Source of the DNA: Montifringilla adamsi | Lineage: Eukaryota; Chordata; Aves; Passeriformes; Passeridae | Direction of reading: 5' to 3' | Assembly: GCA_017590115.1 (NCBI GenBank) | Contig: JAGGNK010006471.1 | Coordinates: 383,137-447,136, forward strand | DNA length: 64,000 nucleotides | In this document: in pieces, positions 60,120-64,000 of the stretch | How the letters are laid out: each line of letters begins with the position of its first letter | Position numbering within the stretch: the first letter of the stretch is position 1 | Made by a program: the position numbers and the translations under genes | The notes under the pieces: generated by a model | Databases searched by the model: none | The model's input: only the letters and a program-made list of their open reading frames with translations | What the model was told of the DNA's origin: nothing

Positions 60120-61630
60120 ACTGTGCACTGGTCCTCAAGTCAAAGAAGGTGTCATTCAAGCAATTCTTCAAATTAAAGGTACAATATATATGGAGTGTTA
60201 TTCTGAGAATGCCCTAGTGATTAGATGCATGGATATTCCATTCTGTTAATATTCCTACTTTGGAAGCAGAAACGGGAAATAAAAAACCCATCAGAAATAT
60301 CACTGCATTGCCATAAACAGCTGCTATTGTCAAAGGTAATTTGTTGGGTACACCAGAATCAGGGTTCTGCTGCTGAGTGCCACACCTTTCATTCTGGCCC
60401 CTACACTAACTAGAGCTCCATAAGCTGATTTAATTTACTGATGTGTCAGAAACCACCACAGCAAAAGGAGAGTGGTTGGTTGTTTCATCTTTTGGTGCTG
60501 CTATGTTGCATTTGAAGGGTCTGGCAAGTGCCAGAGAAGATAAAAGGGCATGGGTGAGACCATCTGGCTGGTGAGCAGAAAAGAAAGAGAGATGGGTGTT
60601 GGAGGAAATTTCACCTGCAGGTGGCATCAGACCTAATATAAAATCCCTCCCAAAAACGACAGGGACATTTTGACTCTCCTTGTGCTCTGGAGGGTTACAA
60701 AGCCAAACCTCCTGCCTCCTGCACAGCTCCTTTAGTAATTAGGCTGTCATACAAAAGGTGACTTTCCCTGCCTCTCCTCTGGCTCTGCACACAGATGGTG
60801 CTGGGATTCAGGCATGCCAAGCAGCTCAGCCCCTGCAGGAGACCTGGCTGTGGTGATACCCACCCACAGGGTGAAACCTGGCCCCACGTAGGGAACTGGA
60901 TGATTAGGTGAGGCAGAGGTTCTATCCAAAAATCTGAAAAATTTAAATACATATAGGGTTTGGAGTTTTTTTTTTTTTTGCCAAGAAAAATAAATTCAGA
61001 GAGGATACTGAAGACACTGAGCCATCTCCCTGTACTTGCAGGAGCATTATGAATGCCTTCTTATAAAATGGATCACTCTGCATTCAACAAGAAGATTACT
61101 AAGCAGTACTGTTTAAGTCATAACTAAATTATAAAGTTGAATTTGTGCTTTTCAGCTCATTTCTCATCTCAGTAATTCCTGTAGTCAATCAAATGTGAAG
61201 CACCAGGCACTGTGATATTTATGCATTTTTGTGTTTTATACATTGTGTTTAATTGTTTAGGGAAAAGAATAGTAAAACAAATACATGTTGCATGCTAAAT
61301 TAGCAATTACATTTAGTTAGAATTAGGGAACATTCATCACTTTTAAATCCCTGTTACCATGTATTGTCAGCAGCTGGAATGACTCCATGTTCCAGTGTGG
61401 CCAGTAACATGATCTTAAAGCAAGTAACTTCATCTCCAGCAAGTATTATGAAACTTAATAATAGCTTAAGCAGCTGCTTCTGTTGCACATCCATGTAGGT
61501 TGCACCAGTGGAAATGAACAACAAATATTTGTAACAGTGTCTTTTGTTGACTGTCTCTCTCCACATCTTCTCCAGCTGGTGCAGAAGACCAGTTCATATT
61601 TTAAATGCTGTATATTTGCAAGTGGTTTTA
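60120..61630. other. Non-coding stretch between CR1 and ERV remnants
   Basis: No gene recognised. It contains a 15-base T run at about 60966-60980 and short overlapping frames on both strands (60695-60952 minus, 60747-60929 minus). Confidence 0.5.
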
Positions 61631-61639
61631 TTCACCTTT

Positions 61640-63455
61640 AATCTTCAACCATTTTCTCATTTGACCAAAAGACCTGCTTTTCAAGGCCCAGGTTACAGAC
61701 AGTAGCATGAGACACAGGGTAGGTTTCTAACCATCCCGTGGTGGCTTCTATTCGAACTTTCACAGGTAGCCTCCCTATCCTGGTAGTGATGTCTTTCCAC
61801 TCTTCAGCAGCCCAAACTGGTTTTCCTCCATGCTGCCAGTTAGCCTCTTTCCACCTCTCCAGCCACCCTCATAGAGCACTGGCTACCATCCATGAATCAG
61901 TGTAGAGGTAGAGCTTTGGCCACTTCTCTCTTTATGCAATGTCCAGAGCCAGTTGAACAGCTTTAAGTTCAGCAAGTTGGCTTGATCTACCCTCTCCTTT
62001 AGTGGCCTCTGCGACCTGTCGTGTGGGGCTCCATACGGCTGCTTTCCACTTCTGATTCATTCCTACCATGCGACAGGAACCATCAGTAAAAAGAGCATAG
62101 CGTGTTTCCTCTGGTGGCAGTTGGTTGTATGGTGCAGCTTCTTAAGGCTGTGTCACTGGTTCTTGCTCTTCACCTATGACATCAAAATTTTCACCTTTGG
62201 GCCAATTTGCAATTACCTCCAAAATCCCAGGGTGATTCAGTATACCAGTATGGGTGCACTGTGTGATAAGAGCAATCCACTCGCTCCACGTAGCACTGGT
62301 GGCATGGTGGACAGGGGGAACCTTGCCTTTGAACTTCCACCCCAGCACCGGTAGTCAGGGTGCCAGGAGGAGTTGTGCTTCTGTACCAATCACCTCTGAG
62401 GCAGCTTGGACTCCTTCATAGGCAGCCAAGATTTCTTTCTCTATTGGAGTGTAGTTAGATTCAAATCCTCTGTAGATTCAGCTCCAAAATCCCAGTGGTC
62501 GATCCCGAGTCTCCCTAGGCACCTTCTGCCAAAGGCTCCTGGACAAGCCATGGTTCCCAGCTGCAGAGTAGAGCATGTTCTTCACCTCTGGTCCTGTCCT
62601 GACCAGGCCAAGGGCTACTGCTTAATCTGGGCAAAGGTTTGTTGCTGCTCAGGGTCCCAGTGGAAATCGTTCTTTCTTACGGGCGACCAGGTAGAGAGGC
62701 CTCACGATCTGACTGTACTGAGGAATGTGCATTCTCCAAAAACCTATGGCACCTAGGAAAGCTTCTGTCTCCTTCTTATTGGTTGGTGGAGACATAGCTG
62801 ATGTGTGACCTTGTTGATGACATCCGTAGGAATTCGACACTGTCCATCTTGCCACTTTACTCCTAGAAACTGAATCTCACAAGCTGGTCCCTTTACTTTG
62901 CTCTTTTTGATGGCAAAACCAGCTCCCAGGAGGATTTGGATGATTTTCTCTCCCTTCTCAAACACTTCTGCAGCTGTGTTCCCCCATATAAAGATGTCAT
63001 CAATATACTGTAGGTGTTCTGGAGCTTCACCCTTTTCTAGTGCAGCATGGATCAGTCCTTGGCAGATGGTAGGACTGTGCTTCCACCTCTGGGGCAGTTG
63101 GTTCCTGGTGTACTGCACTCCCCTCCACGAGAAGGCGAACTGAGGCCTGCATTCTGCTGCCAGGGGAATGGAGAAAAATGCATTGGCAATATCGATAGTG
63201 GGGTACCACTTTGCTGCCTTGGACTCAAGCTCGTACTGGAGCTCTAACATGTCTGGCATGGCAGTGCTCAGTGGCACTGAGTCACTTCATTCAATGCACG
63301 GTAGTCCACCGTCAATCTCCATTCTCCTTCAGATTTACGCACAGGCCAGATGGGGCTTTGAAGGGTGAGTGGGTTTTGCTGACGGCCCCTTGGCTCTCCA
63401 GCTCATGGATCATTCTGTGGATGGGGATCACAGCATCTTGAGTCAGTTCTCATGA
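61640..63455 (-). pseudogene. pol: Endogenous retrovirus pol remnant: RT, RNase H and integrase core, broken
   Basis: Minus-strand retroviral polymerase region of about 1.8 kb. The reverse-transcriptase part is clearest in the open piece 62753-63277. It has the PTIDIANAFFSIPL block with a catalytic aspartate, an LPQ motif whose usual glycine reads arginine, SPTICQ, and the catalytic YIDD box at 62996-63007. The thumb/connection part continues in another frame (62649-62855, EAFLGAIGFWRMHIPQYSQIV is split across my reading), and a further piece lies at 62142-62348. RNase H follows with its acidic residues visible: TDGS (62076-62087), ELKAVQ (61953-61970) and TDSW (61890-61901). In-frame stops lie near 61931 and 61869. 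Directly after it the frame passes into an integrase-core-like ATTGWLETYP stretch, so the segment between is deleted. Gag, env and LTRs are not seen. SPTICQ and YIDD favour a class II-like affinity, unproven. Confidence 0.88.
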
Positions 63456-63473
63456 TAGCAAATGAACTGGAGA

Positions 63474-63492
63474 ACACACACACACACACACA
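63474..63492. repeat. (AC)n microsatellite
   Basis: About nine uninterrupted AC repeats, followed by an imperfect AAACACA. It sits at the 5' break of the ERV pol remnant (about 63455). Confidence 0.85.
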
Positions 63493-63499
63493 AACACAT

Positions 63500-64000
63500 T
63501 CTTTGCACACTTTCTAAATGATTTCCTTCAGCTGCAGCACATTCAGCCTCTAAATGTCAGAGAAGAGAAGATGCAGTAGGGGCTAGATTTAGCTGGCACT
63601 AATAATGAATTTCTGCTTCTTCTGCAACTGATCCAAGGATGCAGGCCTTTTTTCCTCATTTTGGGTAACAGTGGTGAAGTAGGCATGTAGAAAGATTTGA
63701 AAAACCCTGAAATCCACGTCTAAGACACCAAACTCTCAGATATCTTAATCTGCTTAATCTGCTTTGCTGTGCTCGCCCAACCTATTTCTCCCAATGCTGA
63801 TTAAAAGAAAATGCAAGGTACATGGATGACTAACACAGGTCTGATGAGAATCTGCACCACATTATTTTTGTGAAGAGGACTATATCCATATATCCTCAAT
63901 CCTACCAAATGCCAGGACTTAGTGGCCAGCTGCCCTCCAAAATAGTAAAAAAGATTAGAAGGAAAATAATGGACATATTAAACACAAGTAAAATTTTGAT
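63500..64000. other. Non-coding window end
   Basis: No feature recognised. The pol homology does not continue here, so the ERV is cut at about 63455, close to the AC repeat. Confidence 0.5.

Noticed and set aside
62406..63441. Several plus-strand open frames of 60-116 codons
   Set aside because: They are antisense shadows of the minus-strand ERV pol remnant.
1..64000. tRNA, rRNA, CRISPR arrays, bacterial operons or defence systems
   Set aside because: No cloverleaf with A/B boxes, no regularly spaced direct repeats with unique spacers and no prokaryotic gene layout was seen; composition and repeats are those of a bird nuclear genome.

Overview
The window looks like vertebrate nuclear DNA, most likely from a bird and probably a songbird. 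It is AT-rich and mostly non-coding, with no operons, Shine-Dalgarno sites or long uninterrupted genes. At least nine pieces carry the 3' end or reverse-transcriptase region of CR1 LINEs, the dominant avian retrotransposon. There are also decayed endogenous-retrovirus (ERV) remnants and two sharp CpG islands (about 6.12-6.55 kb and 27.96-28.85 kb) of the kind that sit on vertebrate promoters. The species call is inference from repeat content.

Layout. 0-6 kb is AT-rich and unassigned, with a TATA-containing, LTR-like stretch near 3 kb. CpG island 1 lies at 6.1-6.55 kb. 6.6-22 kb is intron-like or intergenic, with two candidate exons (15.6 kb minus, 17.7 kb plus). A minus-strand CR1 fills 22-23.3 kb and another piece lies at 25.7-26.05 kb. 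CpG island 2 has good splice donors facing both ways (minus at 28,026, plus at 28,826) and an irregular GTCAGTCAC-type minisatellite, so it may be a bidirectional promoter. CR1 pieces follow at 29-31.6 kb. Two plausible minus-strand exons lie at 36.4 and 38.6 kb, a probable solo LTR at 39.0-40.6 kb and an ERV-like 3' end near 41.4 kb. Further CR1 pieces are at 44.8, 53.5, 55.9 and 58.6-60.1 kb. A broken ERV pol remnant (RT, RNase H, integrase core) is at 61.6-63.45 kb on the minus strand.

I could not name any host gene. The exon calls rest on splice signals plus an open frame. Such combinations arise by chance in 64 kb, so they are hypotheses to test by protein search, RNA-seq or cross-species conservation. 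The transposon and ERV calls are much firmer. I found no tRNA, rRNA, CRISPR array, toxin or bacterial-type system.
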